A stretch of 64,000 bases of DNA. Source: Roseovarius arcticus. GTDB taxonomy: Bacteria > Pseudomonadota > Alphaproteobacteria > Rhodobacterales > Rhodobacteraceae. Within the stretch, counting starts at the first letter, position 1. Each line of letters starts with the position of its first letter. The translations under genes and the position numbers were made by a program. Positions 53,729-62,268 of this stretch are shown here, in pieces. The notes under the pieces are model-generated. The model saw nothing but the letters and a program-made list of their open reading frames with translations. It was not told where the DNA came from and ran no database searches. Location of the stretch: positions 1,674,001 to 1,738,000 of the forward strand of contig NZ_SZZN01000001.1 in NCBI RefSeq assembly GCF_006125015.1, given 5' to 3'.

Positions 53729-53768
53729 AAAAACCCCGCCGTAGGTGTTGAACCTTCGGCGGTTTTTT
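53729..53768. terminator. Bidirectional intrinsic terminator
   Basis: A-run, then CCGCCG (53736-53741) with nested AGGT...ACCT, closing with CGGCGG (53757-53762) and a T-run to 53768. It works on paper in both directions. No intact gene precedes it on the plus strand, so it may be the leftover end of a lost gene, now insulating the proX operon. Confidence 0.75.
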
Positions 53769-53898
53769 GTTTGGTTGCCCACTTACCCGGCGACGGGAGG
53801 CAATTTGCGCCTGCCCCGCCTGACAGTGAGTGTCGATTGCGTCGCGTGATTGCGACGCTGACTTGCGGCCGGAGAACACCGAAAGAGGAGACAACGAC

Positions 53899-54867
53899 AT
53901 GAAAAAATATCTACTGGGAACCGCCATGGCCCTGACCCTGCCCGGCGCAGCGCTGGCCGCTGAGGAGTGCGGCGAGATTTCGATGGCCGAGATGAACTGG
54001 TCCTCGGCCAAGATTGTCGTCGCAACCTCGAAATTCCTGCTGGAGCAAGGCTATGGTTGTGATATCGCGGTTGTGCCGTCCGACACCACGCCTGCTGTTA
54101 CCTCGCTGGCGGAAAACAACGAGCCGGACATCGTGCCGGAAATGTGGCCCAATTCGGCTGGTGATGTCTATGACAAGCTGAAAGAGGGTGGCGAGATTGT
54201 CGAACTGACCAGCGTGCTTGACCCGGGCGGCATCGAAGGCTGGTGGATCCCGTCCTACTTGGTCGAGGAGCACCCCGAGCTGAAGACGATAGATGGCGTT
54301 CTGGCGAACCCGGAACTGGTTGGCGGCATGTTCAACAACTGCCCCGACGGTTGGGGCTGCCGGATCGTCAGCGACAATCTGGCACGCGCCTTCGATCTGG
54401 AAGGCAACAAAATTGAAGTGTTCAACCACGGCTCGGGCGAGACGCTGGCGACCTCGATGGCCTCGGCCTATGAGAGCAAGGAGCCGTGGTTCGGCTACTA
54501 TTGGGCGCCGACCACCCCGCTGGGCAAGTATGACATGGTGAGTGTTGATCTGGGCGAGCTCGATGAAGAGGCGCATGCCGCCAACCAGAACGCGAACACG
54601 CCCAATCCCAGGCCGTCAGCATTTCCAACGGCCCCGATCCTGACCATCGTGACGAAGGACTTCAACGAGGCGCACCCTGAAGAGGCGCAACTGATGTCCA
54701 ACATTACCTTCAAAACCGACACGATGAGCACTCTTCTGGCGTGGCAGGACGAAAATAACGCGACTGCCGAAGAGGCCGCCGTCTACTACCTGAAAAACAA
54801 CAAGGACGAGTGGAGCGCGTGGCTGAACGATGATGCCCGTGCAAACCTTTCCAAGCTGTTGAAGTAA
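53899..54867 (+). CDS. proX: Glycine betaine/proline-betaine-type ABC binding protein
   Basis: A 322-residue OpuAC/ProX-type periplasmic protein. Signal peptide MKKYLLGTAMALTLPGAALA. The mature part has ISMAEMNWSSAKIVVATSKF, DIVPEMWPNSAGDVYDKL and GWWIPSYLVEEHP, with Trp and Tyr residues that normally build the aromatic cage for quaternary ammonium ligands. Two Cys in FNNCPDGWGCRIV. AGAGGAG precedes ATG 53899. First gene of a binding protein-permease-ATPase operon. Likely ligand glycine betaine, proline betaine, choline or carnitine. Confidence 0.85.
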   Translation: MKKYLLGTAMALTLPGAALAAEECGEISMAEMNWSSAKIVVATSKFLLEQGYGCDIAVVPSDTTPAVTSLAENNEPDIVPEMWPNSAGDVYDKLKEGGEIVELTSVLDPGGIEGWWIPSYLVEEHPELKTIDGVLANPELVGGMFNNCPDGWGCRIVSDNLARAFDLEGNKIEVFNHGSGETLATSMASAYESKEPWFGYYWAPTTPLGKYDMVSVDLGELDEEAHAANQNANTPNPRPSAFPTAPILTIVTKDFNEAHPEEAQLMSNITFKTDTMSTLLAWQDENNATAEEAAVYYLKNNKDEWSAWLNDDARANLSKLLK

Positions 54868-54879
54868 AGCAACTTACTT

Positions 54880-54914
54880 AGGGGCGGTGCCACAAGGTGC
54901 CGCCCCTTTGTTTT
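54880..54914 (+). terminator. Attenuating hairpin between proX and proW
   Basis: AGGGGCGG (54880-54887) pairs with CCGCCCCT (54900-54907), followed by TTTGTTTT. It lies in the 176-base gap after proX. Such partial terminators typically keep the binding protein in excess over the membrane components. Confidence 0.65.
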
Positions 54915-55043
54915 GGAAGCCGATGACCTGACGCAAGCGCTTCTCTACCTGCGAAACGCTTTCGTGATTATCGGCAAAGTGATCCGGTGGCCCAATGCGG
55001 CCCAAAATGGACGAGGAGCCGGAATGGCCCCGGAAAGGATGTG

Positions 55044-56072
55044 ATGGCGACCTATGATTTTCTGTTCGACAGTCTCGGCCTGCGCGGTTGGTGCGGCGAG
55101 GAGACCGGCGGTCTGTCGTCGATGGCTGACCTGCTCGGCGAAACCTCAGGGCAACAGGCGAGCGTTTCCGCTTGGGACACGCCATTTCCATCGCTTGACG
55201 CGCTCCATGACGCTTGCACCACGATCCCTCAGGCGCGCGCATTAACGCTGGGGCTGGAGCGCGGATTTCTGGGCATCAAGGACAGCCTGAAAATCGTCGT
55301 CGATCCTCTTACCCAGCCTCTGAGCTGGGCGCTGAACGATGCGCTTTGGGTGATGCAGGCAACGCCGTGGTGGATCATGATCCCCGCACTGATGCTGGTC
55401 GTCTGGTTTGTCAGCCGATCTTTCAAGCTTGTCGGACTGGTCGCCGCTGTATTTAGTTTTCTCGCCTTCGTCGATTACTATGATTACACGATGCAGACGC
55501 TGGCGATCATATTTGTCTGTGCCATAATATGCGTGATAATAGGCGTGCCCATAGGCATTGCCATGTCACGCAGCGACAAGGTACAGCGGGTGATGATCCC
55601 GATACTGGACATGCTGCAAACGTTGCCGCCCTTCGTCTATCTGATCCCGCTGATTTTCCTATTTTCAGTGACCGAGCCGAAGCTCTACGGAATCGCTATT
55701 ATCCTTTATGCCATCGTGCCGGTGGTGCGCCTAACTGATCTAGGAATCCGGTTGGTCGATAAGGACGTGATCGAGGCCGCTGATGCATTTGGCATGACCA
55801 AGCGGCAAAAACTGTTGCGCGTGGAGATTCCGCTGGCGTTGCCCAACATCATGGCGGGCGTCAACCAGACCATCATGATGAGCCTCGCCATGGTCGTGAT
55901 CGCATCGCTGGTCTCGGCCCCCGGTCTGGGTGTGCTGGTGCTGCGCGGTATTCGCAACCTTGAATTGGGTGTTGGCCTGTTGTCGGGTCTAGGGATCGTC
56001 CTGTTGGCCATCATTCTCGACCGTGTGACCAAGGCCGCGCTGGCGCGCATCAACACGCAGAATCCGAGTTGA
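55044..56072 (+). CDS. proW: Quaternary-amine ABC permease
   Basis: A 342-residue ProW/OpuAB-like permease. A long N-terminal ~100-residue extension precedes six or more TM segments. The permease core has IGVPIGIAMSRSDKVQRVMI, LQTLPPFVYLIPLIFLFSV, and the EAA loop KDVIEAADAFGMTKRQKLLR. ATG 55044 (MATYDFLFD) is chosen because it follows AAAGGA. Four bases separate it from the ATPase gene. Confidence 0.88.
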   Translation: MATYDFLFDSLGLRGWCGEETGGLSSMADLLGETSGQQASVSAWDTPFPSLDALHDACTTIPQARALTLGLERGFLGIKDSLKIVVDPLTQPLSWALNDALWVMQATPWWIMIPALMLVVWFVSRSFKLVGLVAAVFSFLAFVDYYDYTMQTLAIIFVCAIICVIIGVPIGIAMSRSDKVQRVMIPILDMLQTLPPFVYLIPLIFLFSVTEPKLYGIAIILYAIVPVVRLTDLGIRLVDKDVIEAADAFGMTKRQKLLRVEIPLALPNIMAGVNQTIMMSLAMVVIASLVSAPGLGVLVLRGIRNLELGVGLLSGLGIVLLAIILDRVTKAALARINTQNPS

Positions 56073-56076
56073 GGGG

Positions 56077-57189
56077 ATGGATATGTCTGAAGAAAACACA
56101 CCCAAGATTTCGGTCCGCGGTCTTTACAAGATCTTCGGTGAGGAACCGCAAATCGCGTTGGCCCGCGTCAAGGACGGTATGGGCAAGACCGAGTTGCTGG
56201 CAGAGACAAACCATGTACTTGGCCTCAACGACATCAATGTCGACATGCCGCGCGGCAAGACGACGGTAATCATGGGGCTGTCGGGGTCGGGTAAATCGAC
56301 GCTGATCCGCCACCTCAATCGCCTTATTGAACCAACGGCGGGCGAGGTGCTGGTTGATGGCGAAAACATTCTGACCTACGGTGAAAAACAGCTGCGCGAT
56401 CTGCGCCAGCATCGCATGTCGATGGTGTTTCAGAAATTCGCACTGTTACCGCACCGCTCAGTTCTGGAGAATGCTGGGCTGGCGCCGTCGGTAAGCGGCA
56501 AAAGCCGCCGACAATATGCGGTTGAGGCAACCAAATGGCTGGATCGCGTCGGGCTGGAAGGACAAGGGAACCAATACCCTGCCCAGCTATCCGGCGGTAT
56601 GCAGCAGCGCGTCGGCATCGCCCGAGCGCTGACCTCGAACAGTGATATCATGCTGATGGACGAGGCGTTCTCGGCGCTCGATCCACTGATCCGCACGGAT
56701 ATGCAGAACCTGCTGATCGACCTTCAGAGCGAGTTGCAAAAGACGGTCGTGTTCATCACCCACGATCTGGACGAGGCGTTGAAGCTGGCGGATCATTTGG
56801 TAATTCTTAAGGACGGTTTCGTTGTTCAGCAAGGCGAGCCGCAGGCGATTTTGCTAAACCCAAACGATCCCTACATCGAAGATTTCGTCGCCGATATCAA
56901 TCGCGCCCGCGTCCTACGCGTCCGCTCTGTGATGGAAGAAACGGACGAAGTGGCGGACGAGGTAGCGGGGGACGTGGACCATGATGCCACGTTGGAGTCC
57001 TTGATCGCAGCATCGGGTGGCGACACGACGCTGCGCTACCGCGTGACGCAGGATGGTCGGCAAGTCGGCGTTTTGCACATGCGCGCGCTGGTGCGTGCGC
57101 TGGTTCCGTCTGGCGGCGCCGAAGGTGCGGCGTTGGCGCGGGGCCGATGCGTGAATACCGGCGGCCTGCCTCAGAACAGGAGCGCGTGA
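56077..57189 (+). CDS. proV: Quaternary-amine ABC ATP-binding protein
   Basis: A 370-residue ProV/OpuAA-like ATPase. Walker A GLSGSGKST (~66-74), Q-loop VFQKFALLPH, signature LSGGMQQRVG, Walker B IMLMDEAFSALDP, switch VFITHDLDEA. A C-terminal extension of ~100 residues after VADINRARVLRV stands where CBS modules sit in ProV; it looks shorter and acidic (EETDEVADEVAGDVDHD), so osmotic/ionic sensing via CBS may be reduced. The start may be ATG 56077 or 56083. Last gene of the operon. Confidence 0.9.
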   Translation: MDMSEENTPKISVRGLYKIFGEEPQIALARVKDGMGKTELLAETNHVLGLNDINVDMPRGKTTVIMGLSGSGKSTLIRHLNRLIEPTAGEVLVDGENILTYGEKQLRDLRQHRMSMVFQKFALLPHRSVLENAGLAPSVSGKSRRQYAVEATKWLDRVGLEGQGNQYPAQLSGGMQQRVGIARALTSNSDIMLMDEAFSALDPLIRTDMQNLLIDLQSELQKTVVFITHDLDEALKLADHLVILKDGFVVQQGEPQAILLNPNDPYIEDFVADINRARVLRVRSVMEETDEVADEVAGDVDHDATLESLIAASGGDTTLRYRVTQDGRQVGVLHMRALVRALVPSGGAEGAALARGRCVNTGGLPQNRSA

Positions 57190-57374
57190 GAGCGTCCCAT
57201 CTAATGAGTAACTTGGATTTGCCCTGCGCTTCCCGCGAGGAGCAGGGACGATGACAATTTTCGAGAATCCGCGCGAGGGCGTTAAAGTACAAGTCAACCG
57301 AGACGCGCAGTGAGAGGTCGGCGCTATGAAACGGGTCAATCGCCGACCACAGCACGGCGAAGCGAAGATCGAAT

Positions 57375-58148
57375 TCAAGATGCGCCGCCCGTCTCGATTT
57401 TGAGTAGATGGCCGCAATGCTTACAGTGAACCGCGTCAGTGTCATGCCGATTAAGGGCACACTCGGGACAGGTGTGGCGCAGCTTACTGGGCTGGAAAAC
57501 GGTCTGCGCCAGGCGCAGGAACAGGGCGACCCCAGCGACCATAATGACCACTGCCACGAGCCGTCCGGCGGTGCCGGTCAGCACGATGTCGCCGAAGCCG
57601 GTGGTGGTTAGCGTCGACACGGTGAAATAGAGCGCATCGACATAGCCGACGATGTCAGGGTTGTAATCGACCCGCAGCACGAAAACTAATGTACTCATGA
57701 AGAAGATGAAGACGCCGAGGTTCACCGAGCTAACGATGACATCTTCGTTGCGGCGAAAGAACGGCGTGTCGCGGCGCAGGTCGCGTAGGACGTGGTAGGA
57801 ATGCAGCAGGCGCAGGGTCCTCAGCACCCTTAGAAAGCCGAAACTCTGCGACACCAAAGGCGCCAGCAAGAGAGACAGGATAACCACCACGTCCGTGACC
57901 GTATAAATTTGGCGCATCATCCGCGCTCGGTTGGGGGCGATCCACAGGCGTGAGAGAAAGTCGGTCAAGATAAGTGTGCCGATCGCAAGGTCAGCAGCAA
58001 GGATTCCCGGAGTTGGCTCACGCTGCACCGTGGCAATGAAAAACACAATGGTAGAGACGTCGAAGCCCATCAGGAGGTAGCGAAACATCGCCGCCTTCTT
58101 GCTGGTGCCCGTATACAGCAGGTTGACCTTCTTTTTAAGCTTTTCCAT
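57375..58148 (-). CDS. Voltage-gated-type K+ channel with C-terminal zinc ribbon
   Basis: A 257-residue six-TM channel. S4 has regularly spaced Arg (FLRVLRTLRLLHSYHVLRDL; R107, R110, R113). The pore has the selectivity filter TTTGFGD (181-187) after YVDALYFTVSTL. The C-terminus has a treble-clef/zinc ribbon CPEC...CKHC (C227, C230, C242, C245), unusual for a bacterial Kv-type subunit and a possible redox or metal sensor. The filter GFG is the variant seen in some K+ channels (GYG/GFG). Divergent from, and nearly touching, the DUF2061 gene. Confidence 0.88.
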   Translation of the reverse strand: MEKLKKKVNLLYTGTSKKAAMFRYLLMGFDVSTIVFFIATVQREPTPGILAADLAIGTLILTDFLSRLWIAPNRARMMRQIYTVTDVVVILSLLLAPLVSQSFGFLRVLRTLRLLHSYHVLRDLRRDTPFFRRNEDVIVSSVNLGVFIFFMSTLVFVLRVDYNPDIVGYVDALYFTVSTLTTTGFGDIVLTGTAGRLVAVVIMVAGVALFLRLAQTVFQPSKLRHTCPECALNRHDTDAVHCKHCGHLLKIETGGAS

Positions 58149-58183
58149 TGCTTCGCCCCCAGAATTCGGCCCAAACTGAGGCG

Positions 58184-58702
58184 ATGGAAGAAACCCCGGA
58201 GATCAAGACCCCTCCAACTAAAGTATCGGCGAAACGTTCGGGCGCCAAGGCAGTATCCTGGCGCATCATCGGCACGTTCGACACGCTGGTGCTGTCGTGG
58301 CTGGTCATTACCTATATTGGCCCGCTATTCGGACATGAGGGCAACCACAGCGAAGCGCTAAGGGCCGCAACCTACATTGCCGTTACCGAAGTCATCACCA
58401 AGTTGGTACTCTACTTCCTTCACGAACGCGGTTGGGCGCGGATTAGATGGGGCGTGTCGGCCGCAGATAGCAAGCACAAGGAAAGCGGATGGCGCAGCAC
58501 CAGCAAAACCGCCACTTGGCGTATCATTGCTTCGCTCGACACGACCGTGCTAGCGTGGATTTTCACTGGCAACCTTGGCACCGCCGTTTCCATCGGCGGC
58601 CTTGAGATCATCACCAAGCTAATCCTTTATTTCGTTCACGAGCGCGCCTGGTCACGAATTCAGTACGGCACGGGGAAGGAGCCGGAATCGCACGACACCT
58701 AA
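58184..58702 (+). CDS. Tandem DUF2061 membrane protein
   Basis: A 172-residue protein with two copies of the DUF2061 domain. First: AVSWRIIGTFDTLVLSWLVI and EVITKLVLYFLHERGWARI. Second: TATWRIIASLDTTVLAWIFT and EIITKLILYFVHERAWSRIQ. Each contributes two TM helices. Function unknown. ATG 58184 starts 35 bases from the divergent channel gene, so the two share a promoter region. Confidence 0.85.
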   Translation: MEETPEIKTPPTKVSAKRSGAKAVSWRIIGTFDTLVLSWLVITYIGPLFGHEGNHSEALRAATYIAVTEVITKLVLYFLHERGWARIRWGVSAADSKHKESGWRSTSKTATWRIIASLDTTVLAWIFTGNLGTAVSIGGLEIITKLILYFVHERAWSRIQYGTGKEPESHDT

Positions 58703-58755
58703 CCCCAGATGGTGGCGCGCGCCGCCCAGCCGCTAACGTTGGCTGCATCATCGAA

Positions 58756-58789
58756 CAGCAAAAAAGGCAGACCCCTGCGAGCCTGCCTT
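58756..58789 (-). terminator. Intrinsic terminator of the phasin gene
   Basis: On the minus strand AAGGCAG (58789-58783), a 12-base loop, CTGCCTT (58770-58764) and then TTTT. It lies 45 bases past the phasin stop. Confidence 0.8.
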
Positions 58790-58833
58790 CGTGCCGTGCG
58801 CTCCCGATAGAAGCAGCTTCCATTGTCGCCTGG

Positions 58834-59277
58834 TTACTTGGTATCAGCAGTCTTCGTGGCAGAAGTGGTGTCCTTGCTGGCAGACTTGGCGGTCGAGGCT
58901 GCATTCTCGCCCAAATTCTTGCCGACCGCCGTCATTAGTTCCAGCGTATCCGCCTGGGCTTTCTTCGCGATTTCCGCGAAGGCAGTCATGTGCTCGGTGG
59001 CCGACTTGGAATATCCGGCGGCGAATTCTGTCATCGCCTGCATATAGTCTGCCGGTGCCGACTTGGCTTTCGAGACGTCCGACAGGCCTTTCAGCGTGTC
59101 CTGGGTCCACTGCTGAGAGATCGCTGTCGACTTTTCGACGGCGGTCTGAGCTACAGTGCTGATCTTCTCATTGAGCTCGGTGCTGGATTTGAACGCACCC
59201 TCGGCTGCGGAAGCATCAATCGGGAAGGCCGCCATTGCGTCTTTGAGCATTGCTGTCATGTCAGGTGTCTTGTTCAT
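58834..59277 (-). CDS. Phasin family protein
   Basis: A 147-residue, Ala/Lys/Thr-rich, almost wholly helical protein. Phasin_2-like stretches: VAQTAVEKSTAISQQWTQDT, DYMQAMTEFAAGYSKSATEH, MTAFAEIAKKAQADTLELMT. Phasins coat polyhydroxyalkanoate granules. The start ATG 59277 (MNKTPDMTAM) follows AAAGGA. Monocistronic with its own terminator. No PHA synthase in the window. Confidence 0.85.
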   Translation of the reverse strand: MNKTPDMTAMLKDAMAAFPIDASAAEGAFKSSTELNEKISTVAQTAVEKSTAISQQWTQDTLKGLSDVSKAKSAPADYMQAMTEFAAGYSKSATEHMTAFAEIAKKAQADTLELMTAVGKNLGENAASTAKSASKDTTSATKTADTK

Positions 59278-59499
59278 ATTGAAATCCTTTCGGCTGGCGG
59301 GATCATTCCCGCTTGCTGCGTCTACACAAGACATGATTGCTGCGCCGCAGCATTTCAAGGGGCGTCATGCTGCAGCGCAGCAGTTTATTTGGTCAAACTC
59401 GCTCGGCCAGATGGCCCCCAAAGCCTGGGTTTGTGCATTTGAAATTGATACCGGCCATTTTCGGCGTTGCATATTTTTGCCAGATGGGCTCAGAGCCAA

Positions 59500-59568
59500 C
59501 ATGCGGCAGTGCAGAGCGAGCACTGCTCAATCCCTCAGCATATTCAATGGTCGGATGGCGGCTCTGCG
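59500..59568 (+). repeat. Dispersed intergenic repeat, copy 7
   Basis: ATGCGGCAGTGCAGAGCGAG, then CTCAGCATATTCAATGGTCG and GATGGCGGC; a diverged member resembling copy 1. In the 431-base gap 59278-59708, otherwise empty. Confidence 0.4.
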
Positions 59569-59708
59569 CGACAACTCAAACATACGAAAGGTAGCTTTTC
59601 AAAGCGCTTGATCCAGAGCATTGCGTAACGTCGCCCGACCACATACAATTATAGCTTAGACCCATTTATCCCTTGCATTTGCGAGGGAATTTTCGAAGGG
59701 CATGCAAA

Positions 59709-60026
59709 ATGCACATCGAAGTTAGTACGGACAACAACATCGACGGAAGTGAGGCCCTCGCAACCGTTATCAAGGGTTTGGTTCAGCAAGAACTGGCCCA
59801 TCTCGACGAACATATCAGCAGAATTGAAGTCCATCTCAGTGATCCCAGCACTGGCACAACCGGCCACGAGGAAAAACACTGCATGTTGGAAGCAAGGCTC
59901 AAGGGACAACAACCCACGGTCGTCAAGCATGCGGATTTGACGTTGGAGCAGGCAACAAAGGGCGCAGCGAGCAAGATGAAAAGCTCGCTGGAGCGCACTC
60001 TTGGAAAACTGTCTGATCGTCACTGA
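59709..60026 (+). CDS. HPF/RaiA-like ribosome-associated protein
   Basis: A 105-residue protein. MHIEVSTDNNIDGSEALATV, then LDEHISRIEVHLSDPSTGTT, then CMLEARLKGQQPTVVKHADL and LEQATKGAASKMKSSLERTL follow the beta-alpha-beta-beta-beta-alpha order of hibernation-promoting factors. Shorter than long HPF (no C-terminal dimer domain). It probably binds stationary-phase ribosomes or acts as a stress homologue. ATG 59709 is preferred to the longer frame. Confidence 0.8.
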   Translation: MHIEVSTDNNIDGSEALATVIKGLVQQELAHLDEHISRIEVHLSDPSTGTTGHEEKHCMLEARLKGQQPTVVKHADLTLEQATKGAASKMKSSLERTLGKLSDRH

Positions 60027-60109
60027 AACATCTGGCAAAGGTTTCGTTTGGCAGCGATCCGTCTCCATCGCCAGAAGGCAAAACACCTCTAATTGAAAGA
60101 TCATGCACT

Positions 60110-60457
60110 ATGGCGGATGAAAGAGACATTTGGGCCCTTGAAGAACGGTTCTGGACGGAAGGCCTTGACAGCGCGCGGAACATGTCCGCGAAAGGCGCCG
60201 TTTTTGTTTTCCCATATCCAGTCGGAATTCTTCAGGGGGATGCTCTTTGGCGAGATGAGAAGGTCGCGCAGCGATGGCGGTCCGTCGTCTTTACGAAGCG
60301 CAGCTTCAATAAAGAAAAAGATGTTGCTGTTCTGGCCTATCACGTCTCTGCAGAGCGCGATGATACACCGATCTACGAGGCCCTCTGTACATCCTCATAC
60401 CTTCAGGATGACGGGAAATGGCTGCGGATTGCGCACCAGCAAACCCCTGTACCCTGA
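60110..60457 (+). CDS. SnoaL/DUF4440-like protein (NTF2 fold)
   Basis: A 115-residue protein: IWALEERFWTEGLDSARNMS, FPYPVGILQGDALW, VVFTKRSFNKEKDVAVLAYH, YEALCTSSYLQDDGKWLRIA, HQQTPVP. This is the cone-shaped NTF2-like pattern of DUF4440/SnoaL proteins. No catalytic residues can be assigned. It starts 84 bases after the HPF-like gene and may be co-transcribed. Confidence 0.75.
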   Translation: MADERDIWALEERFWTEGLDSARNMSAKGAVFVFPYPVGILQGDALWRDEKVAQRWRSVVFTKRSFNKEKDVAVLAYHVSAERDDTPIYEALCTSSYLQDDGKWLRIAHQQTPVP

Positions 60458-60869
60458 CACCTCAAGGGGCGCTGCACCGGACACTGGAGCTGCAGCGACT
60501 TAGCCGAGAGCGCGCGAGAACAGGCCGAGGCTAACCGCGACATGCAGCTAAGCCCCAGTTGGTGAAAGGCTCGACCAAAAGACGTCGGGCAGGCGGCTGG
60601 TCGCCCCTTGCCCCTGAATGTATCCGCATGGATGAGCCTCTTACCCGCTCAATCCGTCTTCATGCCTTCCACCACTATCGACGCGTACGCCTTTGCGACC
60701 TCGTCGCGGTATTTTTCGCTCACGTTATCAACCCAGCCGGCTTCAACAGTGTAACATTACTTGGCCAGTGTGTCGTGTGCTGTGGGGCTCCGATCCCCCT
60801 TGCGACGCTGCAGAGAAAACTGGCGTTTCAAACTCACGTGGATGTCGGCTTTCGACATACCAGCATGAT

Positions 60870-60985
60870 CGGTTCGCACTTGCAGCGAACGTCCGCTCTC
60901 CGCCCTTGTGTCGAATGATGCGAACGGCCCAATGCTGCCGTTGGTCGTCATCGCGCGCTGCACTGCGGCTTCCTCAAACCGGACG
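60870..60985 (+). repeat. Dispersed intergenic repeat, copy 8 (longest)
   Basis: Contains both TGCAGCGAACGTCCG...TCTCCGCCC (60881-60905, as in copy 4) and AACGGCCC-AATGCTGCCGTTGGT (60923-60945, as in copy 2), then GCGCTGCACTGCGGC (as in copy 5). It therefore links the otherwise separate short copies into one family. It lies in the gap 60458-61121, which has no supported gene. Confidence 0.6.
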
Positions 60986-61049
60986 TTGATCCAAAGCGCA
61001 GCATTTTTGGCGCCGCAAACGGCAGGCATGCGGACAAAGCATGGGTAAT

Positions 61050-61121
61050 CGGGCTGACCATGATGAAGGGTCAGATTCTTGATATAGTTGCAGAGTATTT
61101 CTGCAATTTGAGGAGAACGAG
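61050..61121 (+). ncRNA. Possible IS110 bridge-RNA region
   Basis: Non-coding sequence just upstream of the IS110 transposase gene with two hairpins: CTGACC (61054-61059)/GGTCAG (61069-61074), and TTGCAGA (61088-61094)/TCTGCAA (61100-61106), a perfect 7-bp stem. Many IS110 elements express a structured bridge RNA from their non-coding end, encoded upstream in the IS110 group. The RNA's limits and loops were not modelled; this is a candidate only. Confidence 0.3.
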
Positions 61122-62156
61122 ATGGATTACTATGTTGGACTAGATGTTTCGCTGCGGAGTGTCGCGGTTTGCGTGATCAATGCTGATGGCAAGCTGATAT
61201 TTGACCGCTCTGTTGCCTGCGAGATCGAAGACATCGTCGAATGTTTACGGGACGTACCGAGCACCGCCCTTCACATTGGCTTTGAAGCGGGGCCAATGTG
61301 CCAACATTTGTTTAGGGGCCTTCGCGCCGCTGGCTTTGATGTTGTTTGCATGGAAGCGCGCCAAGTGAATGCCGCGCTATCAGCGATGCGCAATAAAACC
61401 GACAAAACGGATGCTCGTGGGATTGCTCAAGTGCTGCGCTCCGGTTGGTTTAACCCAGTTTACATCAAGAGCCGTGAAGCCCATGCGCTTCGCGCACTTT
61501 TGAGTAGTCGCAAAGCGATCCAAAAGAAGTGTATTGATTTGGCCAACGAAGTCCGTGGATTGTTCAAAATATTTGGCATCCGACTTCCCTCTCGTGTCGA
61601 GCAAGGATCATTTGATGAACGGGTGCGACCCTTGGTCGAAGCGGACCCAGATTTGTCCCATGCTCTCCTGCCTTTGCTTGATGCCCGGGCCGTGCTTTAC
61701 ACAACGTACCGCGAGCTTGACAGGCGCGTAAAACAGGCGGCCAGCCGGGACGAGGCCTGCCTGCGCTTTATGGCCATTCCGGGCGTCGGACCAATTGCAG
61801 CACTGACCTTTCGGGCTGCCGTTGATGATCCATCGCGCTTTACCAGCTCGCGCACTGTGGCTGCCCATTTTGGGCTTACGCCACGGCGATACCAGTCTGG
61901 CGAAAAGGATAATCCCGGACGCATCTCCAAAGCTGGCGACTCTGACGTTCGAGCAACACTTTACAGCGCCGCAAACGCGATGATGATGCGATCCATTGCT
62001 AGATCAGAGATCAAGAGCTGGGGCCTGCGACTGATGCGTCGGAAAGGTCGCCGCCGTGCCGTTGTAGCGGTGGCGCGAAAGTTAGCAGTCATCATGCACC
62101 GAATATGGGCAGATGGCACCGAATTCCGTCATGAACCATTGAAGGGAGCAGCATGA
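61122..62156 (+). CDS. IS110-family transposase
   Basis: A 344-residue DEDD recombinase. The N-terminal RuvC-like domain has DYYVGLDVSLRSVAVCVIN, FEAGPMCQHLF and NKTDKTDARGIAQVL. The C-terminal Transposase_20 domain has IPGVGPIAALTFRAAVDDPS, TVAAHFGLTPRRYQSGEKD and ISKAGDSDVRATLY with the probable catalytic Ser. Uninterrupted, so probably active. GAGGAG precedes ATG 61122. IS110 elements lack terminal inverted repeats, so the ends cannot be set by eye. Confidence 0.9.
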   Translation: MDYYVGLDVSLRSVAVCVINADGKLIFDRSVACEIEDIVECLRDVPSTALHIGFEAGPMCQHLFRGLRAAGFDVVCMEARQVNAALSAMRNKTDKTDARGIAQVLRSGWFNPVYIKSREAHALRALLSSRKAIQKKCIDLANEVRGLFKIFGIRLPSRVEQGSFDERVRPLVEADPDLSHALLPLLDARAVLYTTYRELDRRVKQAASRDEACLRFMAIPGVGPIAALTFRAAVDDPSRFTSSRTVAAHFGLTPRRYQSGEKDNPGRISKAGDSDVRATLYSAANAMMMRSIARSEIKSWGLRLMRRKGRRRAVVAVARKLAVIMHRIWADGTEFRHEPLKGAA

Positions 62157-62268
62157 TCTGACCAAATCTTTTCAACGATCATAGGCGGGATCGTCCCTCA
62201 CCGGACGAGGTCTGTGGAAGACGCCGAAAAAGCTTGGTGTGCCCCCATCGGGTGGTCCAGTTTAAATG

